A stretch of 58,365 nt of DNA from Batkoa obscura (GCA_030770535.1 JASVEC010000098.1:1-58365); one strand, 5' to 3'. Positions 20,696 to 33,576 are shown, numbered from the stretch's first letter. Notes: a model not told the origin generated them from the sequence alone. Numbers and translations: made by a program.

Positions 20696-21945
20696 ATGAA
20701 AATAGTATTAAAAAACGATATAAGAAGTAGAGGTTCGGGCCTTAACATAGTAAAATATAGCTCGGATGGTAATTATTGCTTTAGCGGTGGTAACGATAAA
20801 ACGATTAGATTATGGAATTATAACCAAAGTGAAAGCAACAATTTAATTTATAATTTCGAAGGCCATGGTTGGGAAATATATGATCTTGATGTGTAATAAG
20901 CTAATATCAGTTTTGGGAAAACATTTATTTACTTTAAAAGTTCTTCAGATAGCTCAAGGCTAGCGTCATGTGGTGGCGATCGTTCAGTATTTTCATGGGA
21001 TATTGAGTCAACGTCTATCATTCGAAAATTTAGTGGACACTCACATGTAAGGCTATTTTAAAATCATAAACTTTACTTAATATTTTTAGAAAGTTAATTC
21101 GATTGCTTTTAATGAAGACGCTTCAGTGATTGCTAGTGGTAACTATTGATTAGGATTGTTTTGATTATGTTTTGATTATTTCAGGCTCTTTTGATACCAC
21201 CGTTAGGCTTTGGGATTGCAAGTAATTTTTTTAAAAACTTATGTAGCTTAATGTTTAATAAATAGATCTCGATCTCATTTACCTATTCAAATATTAGAAG
21301 ACAGTAAAGATAGTATTTCTTCAATAAGTATACAAGGACCAGAAATTTTAGTAGGGTACATTAATATTTATGATAAGGTTTCAAGTTAATTTTTTAGTTC
21401 GGTTGATAACAAAGTGCGGTTATATGACCTTAGAATGGGGAAACTGTATACTGATACTATGCCAGGTAAATTAATAAATAGTTATATGATTTTATTAAAC
21501 TTTTAGCTTCTGTAACAAATGTTGGTTTTACTAAGGATGGTAACTGTCTAATCATTTCAACCTTGGACAGTACAATTCGACTTCTTGATAAATCTAACGG
21601 AAGTTTATTAAATCAGTATTTATTTTTATTTTTTGAAAAGGAAGTACGCTAACTTTTTAAAAGCTTCAATAAACATACCAATCAAAGTTATATGATAGGA
21701 GCAGCATGCAGCTATGATGATAGTCTAGTAATCACTGGATCTGAAGATAAGAGAATTTATGTGTATGATTTGATGGAAGTAATATGACAGTATTATTAGT
21801 TATTTTTACTTAAATTTTTTAGGGTACTGTTGTACAAAGTTTAGATTTTCATCAAAGAAGCGTTACTTCAGTGGCAGCTCATCCAAAGAAAAAAGAGTTC
21901 ATAGCTTGCTCTACAGATGGCAGAATATCAATATGGGCTTATTAA
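20696..21945 (+). CDS. WDR83: WD40-repeat protein, WDR83/MORG1 homologue
   Basis: Seven-bladed beta-propeller scaffold; in animals WDR83 binds ERK-pathway kinases and spliceosomal C complexes. Joining about eight small exons by GT..AG introns of 30-60 bp gives a run of WD repeats: DGNYCFSGGNDKTIRLWN, then RLASCGGDRSVFSWDIES, KFSGHSHKVNSIAFNEDA, ASGSFDTTVRLWDCKSRS, LVGSVDNKVRLYDLRMGK, FTKDGNCLIISTLDSTIR, VITGSEDKRIYVYDL and a last blade ending CSTDGRISIWAY. The order and the phrase VRLYDLRMG match WDR83 closely. The first ATG in frame is at 20696. The gene is lost in budding yeast, so its presence fits an earlier-branching fungus. Confidence 0.88.
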
Positions 21946-22553
21946 GTACAAAAAAGTTATTAGTTTATTAAAATAAGTTCAGTTTTAAAGTTCTAATTAA
22001 TTTAAATTTAAAGTTAAAAATTTCTATAAGCTATTATTACACATTTTATAAAATGTTACTTACATATGTTATTAAATACCATCGATTTCCAGTCATATAT
22101 ATTTATATATTAAATGAAAACAACTTGTCAAGTCTATCATATCAATATACTAATCATTGGTCCTTCAGAAAGAATACGCTTAAATATTATTATTCCCCCT
22201 AAACCCTATAATAATTAAAATAGACTTTACAACAAGTTTGTACATACATTTCTATACAAGTTATGCTAATATAAATATTGTGTAGTTGTAGAAGTTTATA
22301 TGAAAAAGGCAGTATTAATGTCGAACTACTATATTGTAGATATAAATATAAGTAAAAAGATGTTAGAACTAAAACAATCAAAGGGGTTTTGACACTATTA
22401 TTTAAGAGTCACTAAGTTGTTGAACTTAGTACTAAAATTAAAATTACAAAATGAGTTAAAATAGAGCTGAATTAATAATATTAAACTGCAATGTAAATGA
22501 TTAAAGTTTATTCAAAAATATTACCTAATCACAGATTAGATTAAGATAAATCA
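21946..22553. other. Convergent 3' region, no gene seen
   Basis: Lies between the ends of WDR83 (+) and Yop1 (-). A 60-codon frame at 22199-22381 has no support. Confidence 0.55.
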
Positions 22554-23188
<635 letters not shown>

Positions 23189-26100
23189 TTTGTATTTTGT
23201 CAAGATAAAAAGGTTCACACCAGTGTGGGGAAACTTAAATTTATATCACGTGATTTATACATCATCAGCCTAAACCAATCAAACTTAACCTACCTATGAA
23301 TAAGGAAACTGCCTTTTTTAAGCTTACAAAATCGAAAGAGAAATTTAAGCATGTGAATTTTTATCATTAAAATATTGAGCTAGTTGATATAAATAAACTT
23401 GCTAAATATTTGTTGAGAACTCTACCCCTTTCACTTCCTCCGCATTATTCACTCTCATTTTATATATTGCTAATAAGTCGCTTATGAGTCTTATCACTTT
23501 TTCAAGGGCCTTAAAAAAAGTGATTGAAATCAATAGTCATAAAATATGAGAAATTAATAGTATTATGGTTTGATTAACTATAGATTTAATTTTGATGTAT
23601 GATTAAAATATTAACACATATATTAGTTTTTAACTTTTTATATTTTTAAGTTTTATTTTAACCTTTTTTATTAAATGTAAGGCTTTTAGAAGCCATACAA
23701 TGGTAAATAACTAACAAGGGCAGCAGCTAATATGTTATCAAAAGTGTTACTTGAAAAAAATCGCCTTCTCATATCATATTTATATTATATAAGAACTTAA
23801 AAGAATTGAAGAATATAGTTTACAATGTCTGAACATCAACACATTGAAGATCGGCTTAATTTAAATTATCTTTTTGCCTTTTATATAATACTTTGGTGAC
23901 AGTAGATAACGTTTACACTACATTCTTGCCATATTTTTCAAAAGTGCTTACTTGCTTTGATGGAATATACATGCATTTGGTATTAAAGATAGCCAGGGTC
24001 GATAATACTTTATAATAAAGCGAAGCATCTAACTATTTTTTTAAATATTTATTACTCCTTTGGCTTTCATTTTTAATTTTCATCTAAGTTGGTTTTTAAT
24101 TTTTTTCAATATTTTGACATTCATAATAATAAAATATTCATTGAAAATAAGCTCTAGTATTTTTATGTCAATAGAAGAAATAAAAGTTAAATACGCTTAA
24201 GCTAGTGCAGTAAATTAAATGTATTTGAAATAAATAAATATTATAAAGATCTAAAAAAATTTTAAGAAAATTCATTTAATACAATAAGTTGTCCTTATAG
24301 TGGTATTATTTATAACTATTGTAGATTTGTAAACCTTGTAATAAAATTACCATCCTTTAAATATGCTTTAAGAAATTCTTTAACAACTTTTAAACCTAAA
24401 AAGTTTTAATACTAAATTTAGAAAAATAAAAATGTTGAATTTATTATTAATTATACTATATTTATTACTGTTTTACTAGATGTTAATTGACTATGTAATT
24501 TCTCAGGGTATGTGAATTAATTTTGTTTTTAAAAAGCGATATTTTTATTTCTTATTATACAACATGTGTTATTATATATGTACTGGCTATATAATCAATA
24601 AAAAAAGATGCATAATGATAGAAAAGCTATAAGTGAAGAGCAAAAATCAATATTTTTTTAAAATAAAATAAAACAAATTTGAAAAGGTATTGAAAATGCT
24701 TTATTGTTTAAGTAAGATTAAATATTATAATTTATCATACAGTTATAAAAACAAAATCATAAAAAACCAATCACTTAATTGAAGTTTACTAAAGTCTATT
24801 ATTTTCATAAGTTTGATTTACTTGTGTTGTAATTAGTTATATCATATATTTTATAATCCAAATTATAAATAGCATAGATGCTATTACATACTGGCAAGCT
24901 ATAAATTTCAATAGTGAGTATTTATTACTTGAAAATAGTAAGAGGTATTTTAGCATTAGTTATTATTAAAAATGTATCATATTAGATTAAAAATTTAAGG
25001 GTAAATGTTTATCAAATTGATTCTTTAGTAAAACTATACTTTTTAGTAAATAAAGTAAATTAGGACGCACTTTAAAAAAGCCAAATTGCTTTTATACGAC
25101 TTTGATTTTTCATTATCTAAGTATTGGTCCATTCTCTAAGCAGCCCAAATGCTTTAAAAACACAAGTAGTTATCAGACATAAAAAACACGACCATATAAA
25201 ACCAGGCCACTTTAATGTTGTTCTACATTAAATTGTTAAAGGACATGTAAAAAACAATCTTATAAACACATTTGAATATTTTGATAAAAAATCAATCTTC
25301 ATTATCATAAATATTTTTTAATTGAAATACTTTCAACTGTATATTTGTGGTTTTTTACTTATTAATCAATCTATAACAACTAAATAGATAAGTGTATAAT
25401 ATTTGGAAACCTCAGAGGATAACACTTAATATTCTAATTAAGTCTATAAAATTATAAATAATCTCCAAAAATACAAAACATAAAATTTTATTCACATTTA
25501 AAGATCATCATATTTTGATCTATAGTAATCACTTGTCATCTAGGTTACTAGGATAATTCTACCTTTTTTTCAGCGTTTCATACCAGAGATGTTAAAAATA
25601 TCAATTGAATTCTGAAAATCTATTTATTCGAATCAAATAGCATAACCAGCTCTGAAAACTAAAGAGTTGAGAGAAAATATGATCAAATTCATAGTTGGTA
25701 AAAAGTAACAATGATTTGTCCTCTTAGCTATTAGAATCACTGATGATACTTGTATTTAGTTTATCAATTGATACTCTAGCTTTACATGCTTAAAAAATGT
25801 AAGAATGGTATTCTATATAGCAATATCACGATGTTAGTATTAAATCATTTATATTGCTTTAAAATAGAATACCTAAGGTTAGACTTAAATACAGAGTTTC
25901 AAAAGAATTGCTTCACTTTAGAAAATAGCTCTAAAATAATCATTTATTGAAGGAATAAAAACATCACGTAAAAAGCTTTTAAAAAACGATTTAATACATT
26001 CTTATATTTAAATCATTTTAAAAATATAGTCAATATTGGACCATTTTTTAACTTTTATAACAATATCATAAATTGTTTATAAATAGCAAAACTGGCATTC

Positions 26101-27076
26101 AACTATTGAAAGAGCAAAATCTTAATTATAATATATTTTGTTTGAAATCACTTTATTTTTTAAATATGATCTCAAATTTAGTATGTATTTTTAGTGCTTT
26201 AAAGCTATTAAGCCTCCTTTATTAATTTCAATGTTGATTGTTGTTTCTATTTAATATATTAACTAAATAGTAAGTGCATGGACGAAGGCTTAAAGATTAA
26301 TTAAAGATGACCTGGATAAACAATCATATTTTGTATCAAACTAAGGCAGCTAATAAATTCATTCTGTATTTTTAAATACTAAAGTCAATTTATAATAGAA
26401 TTGGATGATGTTTAAATTATATTTAAAAAATAAAATATATGTTTTTACGGTATAATAAATACTTTTGAAATTTAAACAATGCTATATCATTTTGACTTAC
26501 ATGGATTTTTCCACTTTCCTTTAGTAATAATTGTTTCTCTCACAAAAAACAAAAATCTCATCCTTAATAAAGACATAAATGCCTCATTAGCTTAAAACCA
26601 TAGTAAAACAATATTCCCCTATACAGTTATATTCAAAGGCTTTTACTTTAAAATAAAGTTGCAAATAGAGTTGATGTACATAAATGACGAATAAAACTAT
26701 ACTTTTAAGCTAATTTGAACAAAATAAAAATTTGATAATGATAAAGCCTTTGTTTAATCGAATTTTTAGTAAAGATTTTCTTGTTTTCATTTAATATTTC
26801 TTGAGATTATATTTTTTATGCTGTTTTAGCACAATATTTATATTGGATCTATGCATCAAATAGGCTCTGTTGATCTTGGATAATTAAATTGATGCATGCC
26901 AATTTACTTAAGTATTTAATTTACAAATATATCTATTTAAATTCATAAAGCGAGGATATAAAGCCTTGTTTAAAATCTATTAGTTTATAATGAAATAATT
27001 GATGGCTTAACAAATGTAAAGTACCACGAAGGATAAGTAAAATGTTAACTATCATAGCTATAATATAAGAAAAGAG
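23189..27076. other. Long gene-free stretch, 3.9 kb
   Basis: I find no coding frame, spliceable exon chain, tRNA, MITE or transposon piece here. It is AT-rich and separates Yop1 from the collagen-like gene. It could hold a long promoter, an unrecognised non-coding RNA or a decayed element. Confidence 0.45.
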
Positions 27077-27084
27077 TATATAAA
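27077..27084 (+). promoter_or_regulatory. TATA box of the collagen-like gene
   Basis: TATATAAA 110 bp upstream of the start codon, the same octamer as before the lipase gene. Confidence 0.55.
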
Positions 27085-27186
27085 CATTCAAAAAATAACT
27101 TAAATTATTATTAAATTATCTCAATCTATTTATTGTACATTGATATATACTCAAAAACATATTTATTATAACAATCAATTATAAAA

Positions 27187-28974
27187 ATGAAAACCTTTAT
27201 TGCTGAACTCATCCCATTCTTAGCTATTGCTTCTGCCTTAAACTTACCAGAAAATAACAACGCAGCTAACAACCAAGCAGTGACTGCCAAAGGATACGGA
27301 TATGGCTATGGAAGTAAGCCAAGTACTGGTAGTGGAAGCGGAAATAATCCTAATTATAGCTATAATCCATGGAATTCTCCATATTTTTTAAGATGGTATT
27401 ATGAATATCTTTGCTATTATAGAGGTTATGGATGTAATTATATATATGGACCAGGCTCATCAGGTGCTCCAGGTTCAAGTGGTAACCCAGGATCTTCAGG
27501 TGCCCCAGGTTCAAGTGGAAATCCAGGATCCTCTGGTGCTCCAGGTTCAAGTGGTAACCCAGGATCTTCAGGTACCCCAGGTTCAAGTGGTAACCCAGGT
27601 TCTTCAGGTGCCCCAGGTTCAAGTGGAAATCCAGGATCCTCTGGTGCTCCAGGTTCTTCCGGTAACCCAGGTTCTTCAGGTGCTCCAGGTTCTTCTGGCG
27701 CCCCAGGCTCAAGTGGAAATCCAGGATCTTCAGGTACCCCAGGTTCAAGTGGTAACCCAGGTTCTTCAGGTGCCCCAGGTTCAAGTGGAAATCCAGGATC
27801 CTCTGGCGCTCCAGGTTCAAGTGGTAACCCAGGTTCTTCAGGTAGCCCAGGTTCTTACATTCCAGGCTCTTCAGGTGCTCCAGGTTCAAGTGGCAACCCA
27901 GGTTCAAGTGGAAATCCAGGATCCTCTGGTGCTCCAGGTTCAGGTGGAAACCCAGGATCTTCAGGTGCCCCAGGTTCAAGTGGTAACCCAGGCTCTTCAG
28001 GTGCCCCAGGTTCAAGTGGTAACCCAGGATCCTCTGGCGCTCCAGGTTCTTCCGGTAACCCAGGCTCTTCAGGTGCCCCAGGCTCAAGTGGCAACCCAGG
28101 ATCCTCTGGCGCTCCAGGTTCTTCCGGTAACCCAGGCTCTTCAGGTGCCCCAGGTTCAAGTGGTAACCCAGGATCTTCAGGTAGCCCAGGTTCTTATATT
28201 CCAGGCTCTTCAGGTGCTCCAGGTTCAAGTGGAAACCCAGGATCTTCAGGTGCTCCAGGTTCTTCTGGCGCCCCAGGTTCAAGTGGAAATCCAGGATCTT
28301 CAGGTGCTCCAGGTTCTTCTGGCGCCCCAGGTTCAAGTGGAAATCCAGGATCCTCTGGTGCTCCAGGTTCAGGTGGAAACCCAGGATCTTCAGGTGCTCC
28401 AGGCTCTTCCGGTAACCCAGGTTCTTCTGGCGCTCCAGGTTCAAGTGAAAATCCAGGATCTTCAGGTAGCCCAGGCTCTTATATTCCAGGCTCCTCAGGT
28501 GCCCCAGGTTCAAGTGGTAACCCAGGATCTTCAGGTGCTCCAGGTTCAAGTGGAAATCCAGGATCTTCAGGTGCCCCAGGTTCAAGTGGAAATCCAGGAT
28601 CGAGCGGAAATCCAGGATCTTCAGGTGCCCCAGGTTCAAGTGGTAACCCAGGATCTTCAGGTGCTCCAGGTTCAAGTGGAAACCCAGGATCTTCAGGTGC
28701 CCCAGGCTCAAGTGGAAATCCAGGATCCTCTGGTGCTCCAGGTTCTTCCGGTAACCCAGGATCTTCAGGTTCTTCTGGCGCCCCAGGTTCAAGTGGAAAT
28801 CCAGGATCCTCAGGCGCTCCAGGTTCTTCCGGTAACCCAGGATCTTCAGGTGCTCCAGGTTCTTCAGGGACATCTGGATCGACTGGTAATCCAAGCTCCT
28901 CTGGACACTATGGTTATGGATATGGACGTGGGAATAGTGGTTACAACTCTTATGACCTTTATGGTGCTAACTAG
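27187..28974 (+). CDS. Secreted collagen-like protein (595 aa)
   Basis: Signal peptide about residues 1-18 (MKTFIAELIPFLAIASA). Residues 34-89 are Gly/Tyr-rich (YGYGYG) with two cysteines (CYYRGYGC). From G90 to P569 the chain is in Gly-X-Y register: about 158 triplets, mostly alternating GSS-GAP-GSS-GNP, with a few GTP, GGN or GSE variants. Three cassettes GSPGSYIPGSS insert two residues (IP) and break the register, as interruptions do in real collagens. The tail returns to YGYGYGRG and ends SYDLYGAN. Proline occurs only in the Y position, where it could be hydroxylated if the host has a prolyl hydroxylase. Likely a surface, adhesion or cell-wall protein; function is inference. Single exon. 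Confidence 0.85.
   Translation: MKTFIAELIPFLAIASALNLPENNNAANNQAVTAKGYGYGYGSKPSTGSGSGNNPNYSYNPWNSPYFLRWYYEYLCYYRGYGCNYIYGPGSSGAPGSSGNPGSSGAPGSSGNPGSSGAPGSSGNPGSSGTPGSSGNPGSSGAPGSSGNPGSSGAPGSSGNPGSSGAPGSSGAPGSSGNPGSSGTPGSSGNPGSSGAPGSSGNPGSSGAPGSSGNPGSSGSPGSYIPGSSGAPGSSGNPGSSGNPGSSGAPGSGGNPGSSGAPGSSGNPGSSGAPGSSGNPGSSGAPGSSGNPGSSGAPGSSGNPGSSGAPGSSGNPGSSGAPGSSGNPGSSGSPGSYIPGSSGAPGSSGNPGSSGAPGSSGAPGSSGNPGSSGAPGSSGAPGSSGNPGSSGAPGSGGNPGSSGAPGSSGNPGSSGAPGSSENPGSSGSPGSYIPGSSGAPGSSGNPGSSGAPGSSGNPGSSGAPGSSGNPGSSGNPGSSGAPGSSGNPGSSGAPGSSGNPGSSGAPGSSGNPGSSGAPGSSGNPGSSGSSGAPGSSGNPGSSGAPGSSGNPGSSGAPGSSGTSGSTGNPSSSGHYGYGYGRGNSGYNSYDLYGAN
27454..28893 (+). repeat. Coding minisatellite of 18/36 bp units
   Basis: Units of 18 bp (GSSGAP or GSSGNP) pair into 36-bp units, with higher-order blocks ending in the SYIP cassette near 27850, 28190 and 28475. 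Two alternative codings of the serines (TCAAGT and TCTTCC/TCTTCT) shuffle among units, a sign of unequal exchange or conversion. All three of the sense, shifted and antisense frames stay open across it because of the repeat. Confidence 0.9.
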
Positions 28975-29459
28975 ATCTAAGTCTTTTGTTTTATTATAAT
29001 AAATTATGTACATTTAAGTTGAATACCTAGTTCTTTTATTACATCTATTGAAATCCTACACTATATTCAAACTGTTTGCCTTATAAATTTAGTAAAGTTT
29101 GATACCTAGATTATAAAAGTGGAATGTTTTGTAGAAATACACAATTTGGAATACTTTAATTAGCATGCTCTACTATAACATTCACTAACTTTTGATACAT
29201 GTTCTTATTGATTGTCTATTGAAATTTTATTAAAACTTTGACTTGAATATGATAAAGTTAAAACTTCATATTAGTTTGAAATCGTTATCAAATATAGGTA
29301 ACATTGCTAAATGTATCATTCTTATTACTAACAATTGATTTATAACTAACTTTAAAGTGTTTCTAAAATATAGACTTCTCTAAATACTGGTTATTAGTAT
29401 TAAATAGAATATCAAAATGCTTTATGTTTTTTTATTCGCCCACTTTTCATTCAACATAA
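28975..29459. other. Intergenic, no gene seen
   Basis: The 3' flank of the collagen-like gene up to the degraded transposon. A tail-like AATAAA-type signal (TATAATAAATT) follows the stop codon. Confidence 0.5.
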
Positions 29460-29764
29460 GGAAGTTGTCCAGACTGGTTTCAGGATTTACTTAGGAATCA
29501 AGCCAAATTTGAAATTTTTAAATTTGTATTAATGTGATGGTTAAATCTAAAAAGCTTAAAATTAAATCTCTTTATTTAAAACTTATTTTAATTGTTTCCT
29601 TTTCTTAAATAGCTAATTTTTCTAGCTATGTGTTTTGTTATTTCTGTTAAATATTTAATAGATACATAATATATAACTATATGATTATATAATTATACAA
29701 ATACAGTTATTTGACTTTATTTTTGCTGAAATAAAAATAAATTGTAAACTTTCACAACTAAACT

Positions 29765-30410
29765 TTGAAATGGGATTTTGAAAATTTTAATACAATGGGG
29801 AAAAGTACACAATGTAAACATTGTAATTCATTTACATCAATTTTAAGAGCTACTTATAACAACCCAGGGTTTATAGAATTTTATAATAAAACAAAACAAA
29901 GAAAAAATATATTATCAAAGTTTACTATCGATAATAATAAACTTAATCAAGTAATATATAAAATTAGTGCTTTAATGGAAACAGGAAATAAAAACCAATA
30001 AATAGTGTTACTATCAACTATAGCTTCAGTATATTCTTTTGATGAATGTAAAAGTTTTGGGTTTAATAGAAATAGAAATCAATATGATTATTCAAAAATA
30101 AGTAATAATAATAAAATATCAACATTACAACCTATTATTAAAAATACAAAAAAAATTAAAGATAACCAAATTGAAACTATCATACAATATTTACTAAATG
30201 ATTCAACTATTTCATCAAGATTTAATAAAAGTAATAATGATAGTAAATATTCATTAGATAATATATATACTAAATAAAAGTAGAAGAATGATATGTAGTA
30301 AATATTTTAATGATCTAAGAGATAAAGCAGTAGCTAGGTCAACATTTTTTAAATATATACCAAGTAATTTCAAAAATCTAGCAAGAAAAACAGATTTATG
30401 TAATATATGT
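29765..30410 (+). pseudogene. Transposase pseudogene (N-terminal third)
   Basis: About 215 codons align with the N-terminal part of the intact transposases up to the CNIC motif. In-frame stops and the missing catalytic part show it is dead. Confidence 0.85.
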
Positions 30411-30412
30411 GC

Positions 30413-30871
30413 TGTGAAATATCGCTTTGTCAGTCCCATGGTTAATTATAGCATAACAATTCCCTAAGCTCTTGTGTTCTCGAGTTCAGAGGAAATCAAT
30501 CCCACGTTCTTAGTTTAATTTGCTATGAGGATTTCTAGCTCCATCCCAAAGAATATTATCTTCTCATTTTGATATTGATACTTTTCAGAGTATAAGAGAT
30601 TTTAAAACATAATAGCTCAAGGCTTTTTAACTGAATTATTCACTGATATTTTGAACATTTAATAAAGCCACTGAGTTTTTTTAATAGTATTTTATGTGGA
30701 TTTACATTAGTATTGTCTATTCTATTTGTCTTATATAGCTTGTAACCTATTACGTGCTATTCCTCATAACTCAAGTCTATCTTAGTCACATAAACTAAGG
30801 CCTTTCAACTTATAGTGTAATCAATCAGGTAATAGCTGTTTTTGACTCCAAATACTGAGTACCAGATTTCA
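30413..30871 (+). mobile_element. Solo LTR fossil, second copy (459 bp)
   Basis: Starts TGTGAAAT and ends ATTTCA like the LTR at 616-1076, and matches it along its length with many scattered differences. It lies inside the degraded DNA transposon. No target duplication is visible here; the neighbouring transposon sequence is deleted, so a simple insertion does not explain the junctions. Confidence 0.6.
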
Positions 30872-31210
30872 CAGTTTTATAAGAATATGTATTTAAGATC
30901 TAGTAGAAATTCAACTAACTTACAGTATAAACTATAACAGAATGATCTAGAACTGTGTCCGAGTACTTTTGTTTTAATAAAAGATTTAATTTTATAGAAT
31001 TTTAAGCAAAGTTTTTAAAATACAGAATATTTAAATTGGATAAAATAATGAAACTAGTTCAAACATCCCCATAAGTTTTAATAAAGTCTTATTTATTTAA
31101 GGTCAAAATATAAAATATAAAATATAAAATAAATTTTTATATTGATTTTAATTATAATATCTAAAAATATTCAATTTTGCTTAAATTTAGCTCTTATGAA
31201 ATTAATGCTA

Positions 31211-31313
31211 TATGAGTATGTGTTTTTTGTTTAAGAATTTTGTTAGAATCTTTCCACTCAAATAACACTTAAAAAAATGAAAAAATAACAAAATCAAAAA
31301 AAATACACCCATA
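31211..31313 (-). repeat. MITE, about 100-bp family, copy 8 (reverse)
   Basis: Reads TATGAGTATGTGTTTTTTG at the left and AAATACACCCATA at the right, with the core reversed (CACTCAAATAACACTT). Confidence 0.75.
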
Positions 31314-31871
31314 TACTAAAGTTTTTGCAAACTTTTATAAATCAAAACATTAAGTTTGATTTAAGCTTGGATTTTAAAAAGAGCAAGTTATAAAAATATA
31401 ATATTAGATTTAATTTTATAGTTGAAATTGCTTTAAAGCAATTTGATAGATTGGATTTTTATTTAGTCATAGTTATAAGGCTTTATGATTGTTTGAAAAT
31501 TAAAATCTTAATAATTTTGTGATGAATTTTAACTATTTAATATATATATATCATCTTAATTTAAAGCATATAATTTTAATTTAAACATTTTTTGAAATTT
31601 AACTAAATAAACTAATACTAATAAAAGTAAATAATCACTTTTTATACAATAAAGCTCTAAAAATTTTATTATAAATGATACTAATTTTTTTAGACTAACA
31701 CCAGCTTATATTAAAAAAATTTCAAAATTTTTCTCTTTTAATATCAATTTATAACTTTTATGAGATTTATACATCCTTTTTAAAAATAATTATTAAGTTA
31801 AGTCCAAAAGTTTAATATTTTTCTAATATTAATTGCTTATAAAAGCTAAAAACTGGTTGTATAAGTATAGA

Positions 31872-31985
<114 letters not shown>

Positions 31986-32227
31986 TTAGCAATTGTAGTT
32001 TATAAACCTATATATTATTAAAAAACACTTGAAACTTGTCTGATTGTCACTATCTCATTATTGAATTATCATAACATCATTCACTCTTTATTTTAAGGAA
32101 TAGTCTATACTTTTCTAAAATAGGGTCTACTATTGGTCTAATTTTAAAAAAAACACGATAATATAAACTTTGAAATTTGATATTAAATCAATTTAATATT
32201 TTAAAACTTAATTATCATCTATTAACA

Positions 32228-33054
32228 ATGCTTTTTCAACAATTAAAAACAAGTCGAACTAAACTAATTTATAATAATATATTAAAAAAACGTTATTTGC
32301 ATCAATGGATTCCAGAAATTCAAGAAAAATTAAACTCATTTCCTTCCGTTATTACAATACCAGTTCAATGGGGTCAACAGGTAAACTTAAATTTTTAAAA
32401 TTCTAAATCTATAGTAAAAAGAAGACTATTAATAATGTTAATAAAATTTTAGGATACTTTTCAACATTTAAATAATGTGGATTGGCTACGATTTATTGAA
32501 AGTGGTAATTAAAATATTATTATTGAAATTAATTTGTATAAATGGTTAATTCAATTATATAAAAGGTAGAATCGATTACATGTACTTATTAACTTTAAAC
32601 ATGGATAAAACAGAAGCAAATAAATTTGTAACTGGAGATGGTGCTGGTTTAATTGTTAAATCTCAAGAATGTAAATATAAACATCCGATTACTTATCCTG
32701 ACTCAGTAAGTTTATTATTATAATTAACATCATCTATATCTTATCAATTATTTGTTGTTTACTTTATTTTTATGATATTCGAAAATAATGAACCTTTTCT
32801 TCTTATAGTTAACTGTTGCGACTAAGATTGAGAATTTAACTAGAGATCGATTTGTATTTTATACATTAACTTATTCTCTAAAGCATCAAAAATTAGCATC
32901 TGAATCCAAAGTTTTATGCGTTTCTTACGATCATAAGAAATTAGAGAAATCTGATTTTTCAGAAAGTTTCGTTAAGGCAGTGATTAAGATGGAAAAGAAT
33001 CCGGAGAAGATACATAAGGAAGCAATGGAGTTACCAATCAGGAAGTATCAATAG
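32228..33054 (+). CDS. 4HBT-type thioesterase, probably mitochondrial (196 aa)
   Basis: Four exons, 32228-32380, 32453-32504, 32566-32705 and 32809-33054; the joined frame is 197 codons including the stop. The N-terminus (MLFQQLKTSRTKLIYNNILK) is basic and lacks acids, as in a mitochondrial presequence. The hotdog signature follows: VQWGQQDTFQHLNNVDWLRF, then IESGRIDYM, equivalent to the 'D..GHvNN..Y.r..E..R' block of YbgC/4HBT acyl-CoA thioesterases. The later strand TKIENLTRDRFVFYTLTYSL fits the family's second half. It probably hydrolyses an acyl-CoA or related thioester; substrate unknown. Confidence 0.85.
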
Positions 33055-33576
33055 CCAAACAGGTTATACATCAAAACAAAAATGAAAGTTGAAGTGAGTT
33101 TTTATTAAAGAAGGATATTTTAGAATCAATTTAAGAGATTTATTAATGTTAATTCTATTTTATAAATCTTTGAATTTTGATAAATGAATAAAATATTTAG
33201 TTAAATTTATATAAATGAACTAAATAAATATATAAAATGAAATTACTTTAAACTCTTTATTAAAATAATAGTCATTTACTTTGTATTAATATATATATAT
33301 ATTATCTTATAAACTATAATAATTCTATTTTTTCAACTTGATCAATTATTTAACTCTTAATAATAAAATACTCATAATTCAACCCAATCAATTGATTAAA
33401 TTCCATAAGAGAACAATTGTTTAACATTTAATTTGTCAATACTTCAATAACCTTAATTAAACCCCCAAAACTCAATAAAATTAATAAATTAAATTCATCA
33501 AAATTTCTTAAAACTAATAACTCTTTATTCTTCTTTTCAATTAATAAAACGTAATATATTCTCTCTTCCATATCAA
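33055..33576. other. Intergenic, no gene seen
   Basis: Promoter side of the bestrophin-like gene. Low complexity, with a short AT dinucleotide run near 33290-33304. Confidence 0.5.

Larger units (their letters stand above)
29460..31070 (+). mobile_element. DNA transposon copy 4, degraded, with an LTR inside
   Basis: The left end (GTTGTCCAGACTGGTTTC) and right end (GAAACTAGTTCAAACATCCCC) match the family termini with several changes. The first third of the transposase can be followed (29765-30410) but has stops at 29999 and around 30275 and lost its start. The part equal to about 8270-9558 of copy 1 is absent, replaced by the 459-bp LTR at 30413-30871. The remaining 200 bp match the right subterminal region. 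Diagnostic residues (SKISNNN, LQP, DNQ, NLARK) ally it with copy 2. Confidence 0.85.

Noticed and set aside
27454-28893. CRISPR-like regular array
   Set aside because: The units are in-frame coding triplets without unique spacers, in a eukaryote.
27350-28894. 514-codon antisense and 532-codon shifted frames over the collagen gene
   Set aside because: They are products of the 18-bp repeat. The frame with a signal peptide and Gly-X-Y register is the real one.
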